Assembly (NCBI GenBank): GCA_003242885.1
Contig: QKMZ01000002.1
Coordinates: forward strand, 62,001-126,000
Direction: 5' to 3'
Source: Candidatus Melainabacteria bacterium
GTDB lineage: Bacteria > Cyanobacteriota > Vampirovibrionia > Obscuribacterales > Obscuribacteraceae
DNA length: 64,000 nt
Part shown: one piece after another, positions 44,285 to 52,920 of the stretch
How positions within the stretch are numbered: the first letter of the stretch is position 1
Layout: the number at the start of each line of letters is the position of its first letter
Notes under the pieces: generated by a model
Databases searched by the model: none
The model's input: only the letters and a program-made list of their open reading frames with translations
What the model was told of the DNA's origin: nothing
Made by a program: the position numbers and the translations under genes

Positions 44285-44806
44285 ATGTTTGAACTGCAGC
44301 CCACTTTGACCGGCGAGCTTTTGGCACTGAGACCGTTGCGTTTGGAAGATTATCCCGCCCTCTATATGGCGGCGTCCGACCCGCTCATCTGGGAACAGCA
44401 CCCAAATTCCGACCGCTACAAAGAAGAAGTATTCAAGGATTATTTCGACGGCGCACTTAAGTGTGGTGGCGCTTTGGTAATAATGGATGCAGCAACTGAC
44501 GAGATTATTGGTTCTTCTCGATACTTTGGGCTGGACGAAAAGGCTAGCGAAATCGAGATTGGCTGGACGTTTTTAACTACCAACTATTGGGGTGGAACAT
44601 TCAACCGCGAGCTGAAAAAGCTCATGTTGGAACACGCCTATAAGTATGTCGATAATGTTCTCTTTTTCGTTGGACCAAACAACAAGCGCTCCCGCAAAGC
44701 TGTCGAAAAGCTTGGCGCAACTTACATTGATACCAGGTCTCGATTCGGTGGCGAAAGCGTTGTTTATCGACTGTCGAAAGATGAGTATGCAGCTTTAGCA
44801 AGGTAG
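44285..44806 (+). CDS. GNAT-family acetyltransferase, RimJ/RimL type
   Basis: 173 residues with the fold of the RimJ/RimL branch. The N-terminus is LTGELLALRPLRLEDYPALY. The central strand and acetyl-CoA region read EIEIGWTFLTTNYWGGTFNRELKKLML, followed by VGPNNKRSRKAVEKLGAT, a typical GNAT end motif. It acetylates a small molecule or protein N-terminus in the cytosol; the substrate is unknown. AAGGGG at 44271-44276 precedes ATG 44285. Confidence 0.9.
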   Translation: MFELQPTLTGELLALRPLRLEDYPALYMAASDPLIWEQHPNSDRYKEEVFKDYFDGALKCGGALVIMDAATDEIIGSSRYFGLDEKASEIEIGWTFLTTNYWGGTFNRELKKLMLEHAYKYVDNVLFFVGPNNKRSRKAVEKLGATYIDTRSRFGGESVVYRLSKDEYAALAR

Positions 44807-44914
44807 TTCACCAAAGCGGATACACTCTGCTATGCGGATTCCACAACGACATTTAAAACCGGGCGATGCCATGCGTCGACCGGACTGCGCTGCCTTTTCC
44901 GTTTGGAGCGGCGA

Positions 44915-46384
44915 TTAGTGGCTCGCTGCGCCGGTTGTAGCCGGAGCATTCAGATCCTTCAAAATAGTCTCTGCTTGTTTTTTGAAGTCTGCCATTACTC
45001 TCTCCATTCGAGCAGAATCAGGCGCTTCGTAGCTTACGCGCAGGATCGGTTCGGTTCCCGACGGACGTATCAACACAAATGTGAAATCGTCCAGATACAG
45101 TTTCAGACCGTCTGATCGTCCAACATTGACCACTTTCTCTCCGGCGATCATTTCCGGCGGAGTGTTCTTCAAATGCTCCATCAAAGCTTTCTGTGTTGAT
45201 GCGGTGAGGTGCATGTCTGCCCGTTTTGCGACGAAGTCGGACCCAACCTCGATGACCAGATCTTGCCAAATTTTGGAGAGAGGTTTCTTTTCAAACTCCA
45301 TCATCTCTAGCACTAGCAGGTTTGCGAGAATCCCGTCTTTCTCAGGGATGTGACCTTTTACGGAAACACCACCAGACTCTTCCCCGCCAATGAGAATGTC
45401 TTTTAGGCGCATCTGCTCACCGATGTACTTGAATCCAACAGGCGTTTCAATTACCTCGAGTCCATAGAGCTTCGCCATTTTGTCGAGCAAATGAGTAGTC
45501 CCGACTGTGCGGACGATCGCACCTTTCATGCCGCGATTCTTAAACAGGTGTCGCGTAAGAAGGCACAGCAATTGGTTTGGTGAAAGGTATGTGCCGTTTT
45601 CATCAATGATTGCGAAACGATCGGCATCACCATCGGTGGCGAGTCCGACATCCAATTTTTCCTGCTTCACAAGCGCGATAAGTTCTTTGAGAAACTCTGG
45701 CTTGGGCTCCGGCATCCCGCCACCAAAGAGCGGATCGCGAAAGTCATGCAGAACTGACAGCGGCAGTTTCGCTTCTCTGATCAATGTATCCAAGTAACCG
45801 CGGCTCGTGCTGAAGAGTGCATCATAACCAACACGAATTTTTGCCGTGCCCAGTTTTTTGATATCTACCAAACGTCTAAGAGCGTCGAGATAAACCGGCA
45901 TGGGATCGAAGCGCTCGATCTTGGCGTGTGAGAACTCGTAATCTTTTGGCAGATCGTTCAGGTGTTTTGCAATTTCATTCGTTGTGTCGTTAGTGGCAGG
46001 ACCACCAAAGTGAGGAATGTACTTAATCCCGCAGTACTCAGGCGGATTGTGGCTTGCGGTAAGTTGGAGCGCACCACATGTGGTTTCGTTTTGCGCGGCA
46101 AAAGCTATGCAGGGCGTTGGAACATCGCGCTCCGTCATTTTGGCTGAAAGACCCATGCTGACGAGGATCTGTCCAGCGCGCTCGGCGAATTTGTCCGCGA
46201 GAAAGCGCGTGTCGTATCCAATCAAGATGGGCTTGGCTTTGGCAGATGCTTCGTCCGTGAGCCCGTACTCTTTCTTGATGTAAGTGCCGACCGCGTATGC
46301 GACACGCTCAACATTTTCAAAGGTGAACTGATCCGCGATGATTGCTCTCCAACCATCCGTGCCGAACTTGATTTTTTCGGTCAT
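44915..46384 (-). CDS. Phosphohexomutase (phosphoglucomutase/phosphomannomutase family)
   Basis: 489 residues with all family sites: catalytic Ser111 in TASHNPP, metal loop DGDADRF (about 254-260), sugar-binding GGEESGG and the phosphate-binding RPSGTEPILR at the end. It interconverts hexose 6- and 1-phosphates, so it could feed GDP-mannose (the GME substrate) or UDP-glucose. Mannose versus glucose cannot be settled by eye. It is followed, 18 bases downstream on the same strand's upstream side, by the 560-residue unknown gene; co-transcription is plausible. Confidence 0.94.
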   Translation of the reverse strand: MTEKIKFGTDGWRAIIADQFTFENVERVAYAVGTYIKKEYGLTDEASAKAKPILIGYDTRFLADKFAERAGQILVSMGLSAKMTERDVPTPCIAFAAQNETTCGALQLTASHNPPEYCGIKYIPHFGGPATNDTTNEIAKHLNDLPKDYEFSHAKIERFDPMPVYLDALRRLVDIKKLGTAKIRVGYDALFSTSRGYLDTLIREAKLPLSVLHDFRDPLFGGGMPEPKPEFLKELIALVKQEKLDVGLATDGDADRFAIIDENGTYLSPNQLLCLLTRHLFKNRGMKGAIVRTVGTTHLLDKMAKLYGLEVIETPVGFKYIGEQMRLKDILIGGEESGGVSVKGHIPEKDGILANLLVLEMMEFEKKPLSKIWQDLVIEVGSDFVAKRADMHLTASTQKALMEHLKNTPPEMIAGEKVVNVGRSDGLKLYLDDFTFVLIRPSGTEPILRVSYEAPDSARMERVMADFKKQAETILKDLNAPATTGAASH

Positions 46385-46402
46385 CTACTCAACCACATCT
46401 AA

Positions 46403-48085
46403 CTAACCACTTCCGGACTTAAGCAATTCGAGGTAATCGCGAACGGCTTGCCAGGCTGTTCCTGCTTGCCAGCGGTTGCGGTATTTCTTCTCGACAGCGC
46501 GGCTGGCTGGTGGCCAGACCCGAGATGGTCTCAGTTCTTCAATTGCATCTTCCGAGTCGAATTGTACGCAAGATCCGTCTCTACCGTAAAGTCTGATTTC
46601 TTCCTTTACCGCTGCATCGATTGTCGGTTTGTAGCAGCCGGTTTCTTCATCGAACTCGCGACCGTCCATGCTTTGGAATCTGGTCACCATGCGAAATCCG
46701 TCGTAAGCGAATACGGCAGTAATTGCTTTCCACTGCCCATCCTCATCCACCATTTGCCGGCGTTCGACGTGCAGTCCACGCGCCAAGTCGATGCTCCAGA
46801 ACTGCCCGTCCTTCCTAACTATAGACAATCTGCCGACGCGATCAATCGCCATCGACTCACCAGCGGCACGCACACGACCTTCAGGATCGTGTACTACGAC
46901 GCCTTGTTTGTCTGATTCTCCGTAGGCTTGAATGTTGCCTTCTTTGTCAGTGCGAACAAAGAAGCGAAGGTGCCCTTGCTCGTCGTAGCGGGTGCGCAGC
47001 ACCGGACCCAGCGGTGAACGGACTTCGATCACTCTGCCGAGCGAGTCTTTGATGATCTTCGCTCCGTTTTCCATGGATTCCATTCGCCTGCCTGCGGGCA
47101 GCATCTGGAGTGTTGGCGTTTCATCAGTCGTGCTGCGCGAAAGAGCCGGACGATTATCCGCCAGGTAATTGGTTTCTGTCAGCGGCTGACGCTTTGGCTG
47201 CGAATTAAGTTCTTCCTGAACCTGAGTAAGCGTCTTTGCGTTCGGACTTGTCTGTGCTGAGGCGAGCAACTGTTCGGCTGTTTCAGCGTGTTGCACAGCC
47301 GACGTTAAATTGCCCAGTAGTCGCTGGGTGGCAAGCGCCAGAGGAGAATCGTTCGATGGACGTGCATCCGGCGCAGCGTTAGCGTTGTCGCTACCTGCTT
47401 CGCTTTCGGTTGCATAGAGCGATACAGTTTGAATCTCGTCGAGCGAGCAGGCAATGATCTCGTCTTCGTCATCATCTGTGGTGGCATGCTCGGAGCGCCC
47501 CGTATTGAGCCACGAATTCAACATCTCATAGCTGGACGATGCAGGCACGAGGTCGACTGGCGGACGAGCGCAGGGGACATACTCCGGCAGCGCGCACTTC
47601 GTCATCGCCTTCTCTGGAATAGAACCAGCCTCTAGCGTCAACAAATCGGCAAGACCTTGCAGCGCGCTTTCAGCCAGTCCAAAGTTGCGATTTTGCGGGG
47701 CTGGCTGGGTTTTTGGCTGTTGAGAAACGCTGGTCGACCACTCGTCGGCGACAGTTTTAGGACGCTGCGGGACAACAACGGAAGGAATTGTGTTGGTGGC
47801 GAAAGTCGGAAGGCGCTCCGGCTCGATGACCTCGCGTTCGAAGTCACGGGCAGCGGCTGAGAGGTACTCCAGCAGCATTTTCGGCTCGGTACACTCAGGA
47901 GCCTGCGCCAGACGCACACGCTTGCCGGGTATTGGCGCGCATGGCGGCTTAGTGACAGAAGCTCCGGCGCCAGAATGCAGATTTGTATTGCCAGGATTTT
48001 TCAGCTGATGAGAAGCGAAGCGTCCTTTTGAACGCCCCATTGCTCTGAGTTGATGGCGAGGAAAGCCTGTTAACTCCATACTCAA
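46403..48085 (-). CDS. Large protein of unknown function with Rhs/YD-like C-terminal region
   Basis: 560 residues. The first 330 are low-complexity and rich in Pro, Ser, Thr, Gln and Glu, with no helix or signal. The last 230 contain short strands such as GRVIEVRSPLGPVLRTRYDEQGHLRFFV and repeated Asp-Gly turns that resemble YD/Rhs-type beta repeats. No toxin tail, signal peptide or secretion motif was seen. It may be an intracellular scaffold or a surface protein exported by an unusual route. The start ATG 48085 has only a weak ribosome site. Confidence 0.6.
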   Translation of the reverse strand: MSMELTGFPRHQLRAMGRSKGRFASHQLKNPGNTNLHSGAGASVTKPPCAPIPGKRVRLAQAPECTEPKMLLEYLSAAARDFEREVIEPERLPTFATNTIPSVVVPQRPKTVADEWSTSVSQQPKTQPAPQNRNFGLAESALQGLADLLTLEAGSIPEKAMTKCALPEYVPCARPPVDLVPASSSYEMLNSWLNTGRSEHATTDDDEDEIIACSLDEIQTVSLYATESEAGSDNANAAPDARPSNDSPLALATQRLLGNLTSAVQHAETAEQLLASAQTSPNAKTLTQVQEELNSQPKRQPLTETNYLADNRPALSRSTTDETPTLQMLPAGRRMESMENGAKIIKDSLGRVIEVRSPLGPVLRTRYDEQGHLRFFVRTDKEGNIQAYGESDKQGVVVHDPEGRVRAAGESMAIDRVGRLSIVRKDGQFWSIDLARGLHVERRQMVDEDGQWKAITAVFAYDGFRMVTRFQSMDGREFDEETGCYKPTIDAAVKEEIRLYGRDGSCVQFDSEDAIEELRPSRVWPPASRAVEKKYRNRWQAGTAWQAVRDYLELLKSGSG

Positions 48086-48162
48086 CGCCCTTGCTGAGGC
48101 CTACATGGTACTTTATAAACTGGAAAAATATATATTAACGCTTGTTAAGGAGATTGCTGGAG

Positions 48163-49494
48163 TTGGCTGTTAATAAGAAGGACACCCTTATCAGGGCTCT
48201 AGCAGCACTCTATCTTGCAATTTTGGCTGTGATCACCTGTTTCATGCTTGAGTGGATGTTCAAGTTGCCCACGATTAAGTATCACGATTACGCCAAATAC
48301 TACGCAGCGGCAAAGATCGTCACTTCAAATCAGAGTCACAGAATTTATGACCTGGATTACCAGAACGAGGTTTGGCAAGACTTAAGTCATGAAAGCAAGA
48401 CAGGCAGGAAAGTCACCTTGGAGATTTCTCCTATTTGGCCGCCGTTTCTTGTCCCCTTTGGAAATCTACCTATTCTCAACGCCTATTGGCTCTGGCAGGC
48501 CTGTTGGATTTCCTGCGGCGTGATAGGCATCTTTAGCGTTTTGCGATCCGTCCATGGTTCGACTCCAATTTGGACGAATGTGTATCGGACTTTTATCTTA
48601 GTGATTGCGACTCTGGCCTGTTTGCCGGAGGCTCGTGGAATGGTTTTGGGGCAACCCTGCTGGCTTATACTCGGTTTTGTCGCAGGCTTTTGCGCTGCCT
48701 TTATTGCCAAACGTGATATTGCCGCTGGTATCATGCTGGCGATTTCGACTCTTAAGTTTCAATATTCCCCTTTCTTAGGAATTGCGGCTCTTGCATCACG
48801 GCGCTGGAAGATGATTATTGTTGCTGCTGTCGTGTTCTTCGCTCTATCGGTGAGTTCGGCTTCGATCATCGGCGCGGATACGTTCATTCACGGACCGCTT
48901 ACTCTGCTGCAATGGGATTCGAATAAGGATCTGGAAATCGATATCAATCCTCAATCCATGGTAAATTTTCGCGGGATTTTAAGTACGTTGTTGAGTCCGG
49001 AAATCGCAATGAAATCCAGTTTCTTTCTGATGCTCACTGGGCTTCTATTGACACTGAAGGTTTGGCTAGATGCGATTCGAATTGGTTCTAAAACAATTCC
49101 GTGGGCGCTTTCTTTCACAGTTGCGGCGTTTCTTCTCTTCAGCGCACACGTGCACATGTATGAATGTGTTGTGCTTGTCGTTTTGCCCGCTCTTACCTTT
49201 CCCACTTTTGATCCGGTCAAGTTGCTTGCCACAAAAGACTGGAGAATGCGTGCGTGGATTTGGCTTCTGGTCAGTTATCCCATTCTTCTCTGGTTTGTCT
49301 TTCTGCTTGATGTGAAGTTGTTCCATATAGTTGTGAACGGTTCGAATTTGTCCGTGTTGACTGTTTTTGCATTGAATCTGATCAATGTAGTTTTGCTGCT
49401 GTTGGCTGCGGCTAATTTATATGGAATGAAGGACAAGACGGCTTCTGAAATCGCCGGAGCATCAGAAGACTTGTTGCCGACGCCCAACCAGTAA
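48163..49494 (+). CDS. GT87 (DUF2029)-type membrane glycosyltransferase
   Basis: About 443 residues if TTG 48163 is used, which is ten bases after AAGGAG (48147-48152); an in-frame TTG at 48142 is also possible. It has about ten membrane helices and the same first outer loop pattern as the other GT87-like proteins (YHDYAKYYAAAKIV...HRIYDL). It opens a polysaccharide region and is followed 53 bases later by a heptose phosphatase. It probably transfers a sugar from a polyprenyl phosphate donor at the periplasmic face. Confidence 0.8.
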   Translation: MAVNKKDTLIRALAALYLAILAVITCFMLEWMFKLPTIKYHDYAKYYAAAKIVTSNQSHRIYDLDYQNEVWQDLSHESKTGRKVTLEISPIWPPFLVPFGNLPILNAYWLWQACWISCGVIGIFSVLRSVHGSTPIWTNVYRTFILVIATLACLPEARGMVLGQPCWLILGFVAGFCAAFIAKRDIAAGIMLAISTLKFQYSPFLGIAALASRRWKMIIVAAVVFFALSVSSASIIGADTFIHGPLTLLQWDSNKDLEIDINPQSMVNFRGILSTLLSPEIAMKSSFFLMLTGLLLTLKVWLDAIRIGSKTIPWALSFTVAAFLLFSAHVHMYECVVLVVLPALTFPTFDPVKLLATKDWRMRAWIWLLVSYPILLWFVFLLDVKLFHIVVNGSNLSVLTVFALNLINVVLLLLAAANLYGMKDKTASEIAGASEDLLPTPNQ

Positions 49495-49547
49495 GATTAG
49501 TCGCAGTTGGCATATTTTGATGTTTAACTTGAGGTCAATTGGTTTTA

Positions 49548-50090
49548 ATGCTTAACTCGAATTTCAAACACATTTTTTTGGATCGCGACGGCATTATCAA
49601 TTCCGTAGTAATGCGCGAAGATGTGGTTGGAAGCCCACGCAACCTGCAGGAGTTCGAAATAAGAGACGATTTCGTCGAGTTTTACAATCAAATCAGCGAG
49701 AAGAATTTGACTCTATATGTGGTATCTAATCAGCCTGATATTCGACGCGGTTTGATGCAAGAAGATACTCTTATTGAGATGAGCAATGTTCTTCTATCGC
49801 GCTTCCAATTCGCAGAGATCCTGTATTGTCGCCACGATAATTCCGATTGTTGCGCTTGTCGAAAACCTAAGCCCGGCATGCTAATCGAGCTTTTGCATAA
49901 GTTCGGCATCGAGCCGGAAGACGCGCTGATGGTGGGCGATAGTCCTAAAGACATTGAAGCTGCCCATGCAGCAAACGTTAAGTCTGTTCTGCTGAAGACG
50001 CAATACAACATGCCGTACGCAGAGGCAAAGCAGCCTACTTTGATAGTCAACTCTTTGAGCGAATTGTTCAGATCATTAGAGCAAATCTAA
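49548..50090 (+). CDS. gmhB: GmhB-like D-glycero-D-manno-heptose 1,7-bisphosphate phosphatase
   Basis: 180 residues from ATG 49548 (GAGGT at 49531-49535). HAD-superfamily motifs are intact: DRDGIIN (nucleophile Asp), SNQPDI, CRKPKPGM with the conserved Lys, and GDSPKDIEAA. A zinc-binding loop typical of GmhB and histidinol phosphatases is seen at C-R-H...C-C-A-C. It removes the 7-phosphate in heptose activation. The hddA and gmhA genes of this same pathway lie 7-9 kb away on the other strand. Histidinol-phosphate phosphatase is the main alternative. Confidence 0.85.
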   Translation: MLNSNFKHIFLDRDGIINSVVMREDVVGSPRNLQEFEIRDDFVEFYNQISEKNLTLYVVSNQPDIRRGLMQEDTLIEMSNVLLSRFQFAEILYCRHDNSDCCACRKPKPGMLIELLHKFGIEPEDALMVGDSPKDIEAAHAANVKSVLLKTQYNMPYAEAKQPTLIVNSLSELFRSLEQI

Positions 50091-50124
50091 GACCTCAATC
50101 TTTTGGCTCGAGGACTGCCTTTTG

Positions 50125-50856
50125 CTATTTCGCTTGTAGCACGGCTGAACGCTTTTGGGTCAGAGCTGCTCTGTGCGGGTTGAAAAAACTTCTCCAGCGC
50201 CAAATGCGTTTGAAGGTCCAGATGGTTCCTGGAATCGGAACTATCTTGCTGTCGCCAATGCGTGGCTTGTAATGGATAAAAATCTCTTCGCATCGATAAC
50301 CAACGCAGTAGGGACCAATCTGCAATTCGACAGGCAGCGCCATGCCCTCAGGCTCATAAGGGAAGTCTTCCAGCATGGTCTTGCGATAGGCACGCATACC
50401 CGTATGCACATCCGTGCTATGAGCATTGCAAAGGATACGCGAACAAAACGCGAAGACCCAATTAGCAACGTAGTGCGAGAAGTGCATTGCTTCTGGTCGC
50501 TTGCCCAATCGTGACGCGCTCACCAGATCCGCACCCTTATCCATGAGGTTGATCAATTCATCGATTGCTTCAACCGGATAGGTATCGTCGCAATCGAGGG
50601 TGATCACATACTCTCCTGATGCTTTTCTCAGTCCTGCGTCCATCGCCCATCCATAGCCTTTGGGAGGAAACTGGCGAACGACCGTGCAACCTAACTCCTC
50701 TGCGATTTTTGCCGTGTTGTCCGTGCTGCTGTCCACTACTACGATTTCTGCTGCCGGCAAGACGCCGCGGATGTCGTTGACGACTTTCGCTATTGCGCGC
50801 TCCTCGTTGAGAGTGAGAAGAACGCAAGATACGCTAGTTCGGGTTTCCTTGCTCAT
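50125..50856 (-). CDS. GT2 glycosyltransferase
   Basis: 243 residues with the GT-A core. Instead of DDGS it reads VVVDSSTDNTAKIAEE. The metal-binding region is DCDDTYPVEAI, and GMALPVEL and PRIGDSK follow. No membrane helix is certain. It starts inside the stop of the methyltransferase gene (ATGA, 50853-50856), so the two are coupled and probably act on one product. The sugar and acceptor are unknown. It may assemble the glycan of this region. Confidence 0.9.
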   Translation of the reverse strand: MSKETRTSVSCVLLTLNEERAIAKVVNDIRGVLPAAEIVVVDSSTDNTAKIAEELGCTVVRQFPPKGYGWAMDAGLRKASGEYVITLDCDDTYPVEAIDELINLMDKGADLVSASRLGKRPEAMHFSHYVANWVFAFCSRILCNAHSTDVHTGMRAYRKTMLEDFPYEPEGMALPVELQIGPYCVGYRCEEIFIHYKPRIGDSKIVPIPGTIWTFKRIWRWRSFFNPHRAALTQKRSAVLQAK

Positions 50857-52061
50857 TTGCTGCTCTCATTTGCGTAAAGTGCCAGGATGTCTGCGCCCCT
50901 CAAGTCCATTCCTATTTGATACAGGTATTCAGGACCAAAGATGCCTTTGAAGAGATGCGAGGCGGTTTCTACATAGACTGGTTTCAAAGCTTGCTTGCTC
51001 ATCAGGTCAGCGAGCGACTTTGGCGAGAAATAACGCACGTGATCAAACTTGAACGAATAATAGTAGTCTCCCAGGATGTCTGCTTCGATTGCGGAAAGAT
51101 TGGGCGTTCTGACAACGATTACGCCATCATCGGCAAGATATTGCTTAAGGATGCCGACCACTTCATCTGCGAATTCCAAATGCTCGATGACGTCCCACAT
51201 CGTTATGAGTTGAAACTTCATGCCTTTGGCAACAGACTCGAGATTTTCCACTCGGCAATTCCATGTGTCAAAACCGAAGACTTCTTTGCACTGCGCTATG
51301 ATGTCTGTCGAAAGGTCTATACCAAAATGTTGAAAACCGAGATCGTGTGCGGCTTTTCTGAAGTATCCGATGCCGGAGCCGACGTCCAGCATTTTTACCT
51401 CATTAGGATTGGCTAGCCATTTATCACGTCGCCAACCAGCGTTTTCAACTGTCGTGTTGATGAGACGGCGTGACTTCTCTAAACGCCAGTCCATCTGCAC
51501 ACTGTAGTGTTTCATTCCATAGTGCGCTGTTCCTTCTGAGCCAAAGTAAGCATTGTCATAAACGATACTATCGGCGGTGACTAGCTGGTTGTTTTTTGTG
51601 TCTACCAACCAGGCGAATTCCAAGTCTTTGTTGCCTATGACACTGCGTGATTTGTCGCCACTTACGGATTGCGCGTAGACAATATTCGGTTTTTGTCCTT
51701 GTGGACCAACTACCAATTCTTGGGAAGCTGCTTCCGGTCGTGTGCCGCCATAGAGTATTTCATCTGTCGCTTGCTTCAAGCAATCGAATTGCTTGTTGGT
51801 AGGTAAATCTCTCAGCTGCTCGCCGAACTTTGATTTGGCGAGCGCTACGGTTCGCTCTACATAGGCGCGCGCCTTTTTCTCGTCAATCTCCAGCAGCCGG
51901 CAAAATGCCTGTTTCCAGTGGTCGTGGTCGTCGTAAAACTGCACCGAACCGTCGTTAACGTACAACAGTCCCATAGTCGTTTCGATCCAGCCACCGGCGC
52001 TTGTCGGTTGGTCTTTTACGTTCTTTCCCAAAGCATTAGATTGCATTTTTGCGTGGTCCAT
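50853..52061 (-). CDS. SAM-dependent methyltransferase with a long unknown N-terminal region
   Basis: 402 residues from ATG 52061; an in-frame TTG at 52082 would add seven. Residues about 1-215 form an unknown soluble region with Asp/Lys-rich parts. From about 220 a class I methyltransferase follows: MLDVGSGIGYF, then ITMWDVIEHLEF, and a C-terminal part with HVRYFSPKSLADL. That organisation resembles methyltransferases that modify glycan intermediates. It overlaps the GT2 gene by four bases. The unknown N-terminal domain could bind the sugar donor or the acceptor. Confidence 0.85.
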   Translation of the reverse strand: MDHAKMQSNALGKNVKDQPTSAGGWIETTMGLLYVNDGSVQFYDDHDHWKQAFCRLLEIDEKKARAYVERTVALAKSKFGEQLRDLPTNKQFDCLKQATDEILYGGTRPEAASQELVVGPQGQKPNIVYAQSVSGDKSRSVIGNKDLEFAWLVDTKNNQLVTADSIVYDNAYFGSEGTAHYGMKHYSVQMDWRLEKSRRLINTTVENAGWRRDKWLANPNEVKMLDVGSGIGYFRKAAHDLGFQHFGIDLSTDIIAQCKEVFGFDTWNCRVENLESVAKGMKFQLITMWDVIEHLEFADEVVGILKQYLADDGVIVVRTPNLSAIEADILGDYYYSFKFDHVRYFSPKSLADLMSKQALKPVYVETASHLFKGIFGPEYLYQIGMDLRGADILALYANESSK

Positions 52062-52170
52062 AGTAATTGTCGCCTGGCACAAACTAGTTATACCCTGCTG
52101 CTATTTTCCCGAAAGTGACCGGGCCGGCTCGGCTGGGTATATTTTTCTCAAGTGGCAGCAGGATGAATCT

Positions 52171-52920
52171 ATGGACGTTGAAAAATGTAAGGTGAAGATT
52201 TTTGGCGATGGTGCCGATAAAAAGTCGATTTTAGAATTGAATGACAATCCGTTAATATCCGGATTTACTACAAACCCCACCCACATGCGGAAATCCGGCG
52301 TTGAATGTTATGAAACGTTCGCCCGGGATATTCTCAGTCTGGTCACCGAGAAGCCTATTTCATTTGAAGTTTTTTCGGACGATCTCGATGAAATGGAAGA
52401 ACAGGCTAGAGAAATAGCCAGTTGGGGCAAAAACGTCAATGTCAAAGTTCCAATAACCAATACCCGCGGCACTTCCACGCTCCCGATCATCCGGCGACTT
52501 TCCTCTGACGGAATCAAGCTGAACGTCACCGCCATGACGGTCTATGAGCAAGTAGCCGGAGTGGCACCTGTTCTCAGCGATGGTTGCGGGGGTATGGTCA
52601 GCGTATTTGCCGGACGCATAGCCGATTCAGGCAAAGATCCCTTGCCGGTAATGAAGTCCTGTGTGGAGCTTTTAGAGTCCTGCCCAGGTGTAGAGCTAAT
52701 TTGGGCAAGTCCGCGCGAGATTTTGAACTTAGTCCAGGCTGAAAGCATTGGGTGCCATATCATCACCATTACTAGCGACATCCTGAAAAAACTGCCGCTC
52801 TTAGGCGGTGATCTGGTTGCTGTATCGCTCGACACCGTGAAGATGTTCTACAACGACGCCTCGGCTGCGGGCTTCAAAATCCGAATACGCACGGCGGAAC
52901 TGCAAGACCAGCAGGTCTAG
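52171..52920 (+). CDS. Transaldolase-family enzyme
   Basis: 249 residues in the size range of the short (fructose-6-phosphate aldolase/TalC-like) branch. Hallmarks are SGFTTNPTHMRKSG, the Schiff-base Lys in VNVKVPITNTRG, and the C-terminal phosphate region near LGGDLVAVSLDTVKMF. Transaldolase reversibly makes or uses sedoheptulose 7-phosphate, which is the substrate of the gmhA-like enzyme nearby, so a supply role for heptose synthesis is attractive. Its stop overlaps the stop of the convergent GT87 gene by four bases. Confidence 0.88.
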   Translation: MDVEKCKVKIFGDGADKKSILELNDNPLISGFTTNPTHMRKSGVECYETFARDILSLVTEKPISFEVFSDDLDEMEEQAREIASWGKNVNVKVPITNTRGTSTLPIIRRLSSDGIKLNVTAMTVYEQVAGVAPVLSDGCGGMVSVFAGRIADSGKDPLPVMKSCVELLESCPGVELIWASPREILNLVQAESIGCHIITITSDILKKLPLLGGDLVAVSLDTVKMFYNDASAAGFKIRIRTAELQDQQV

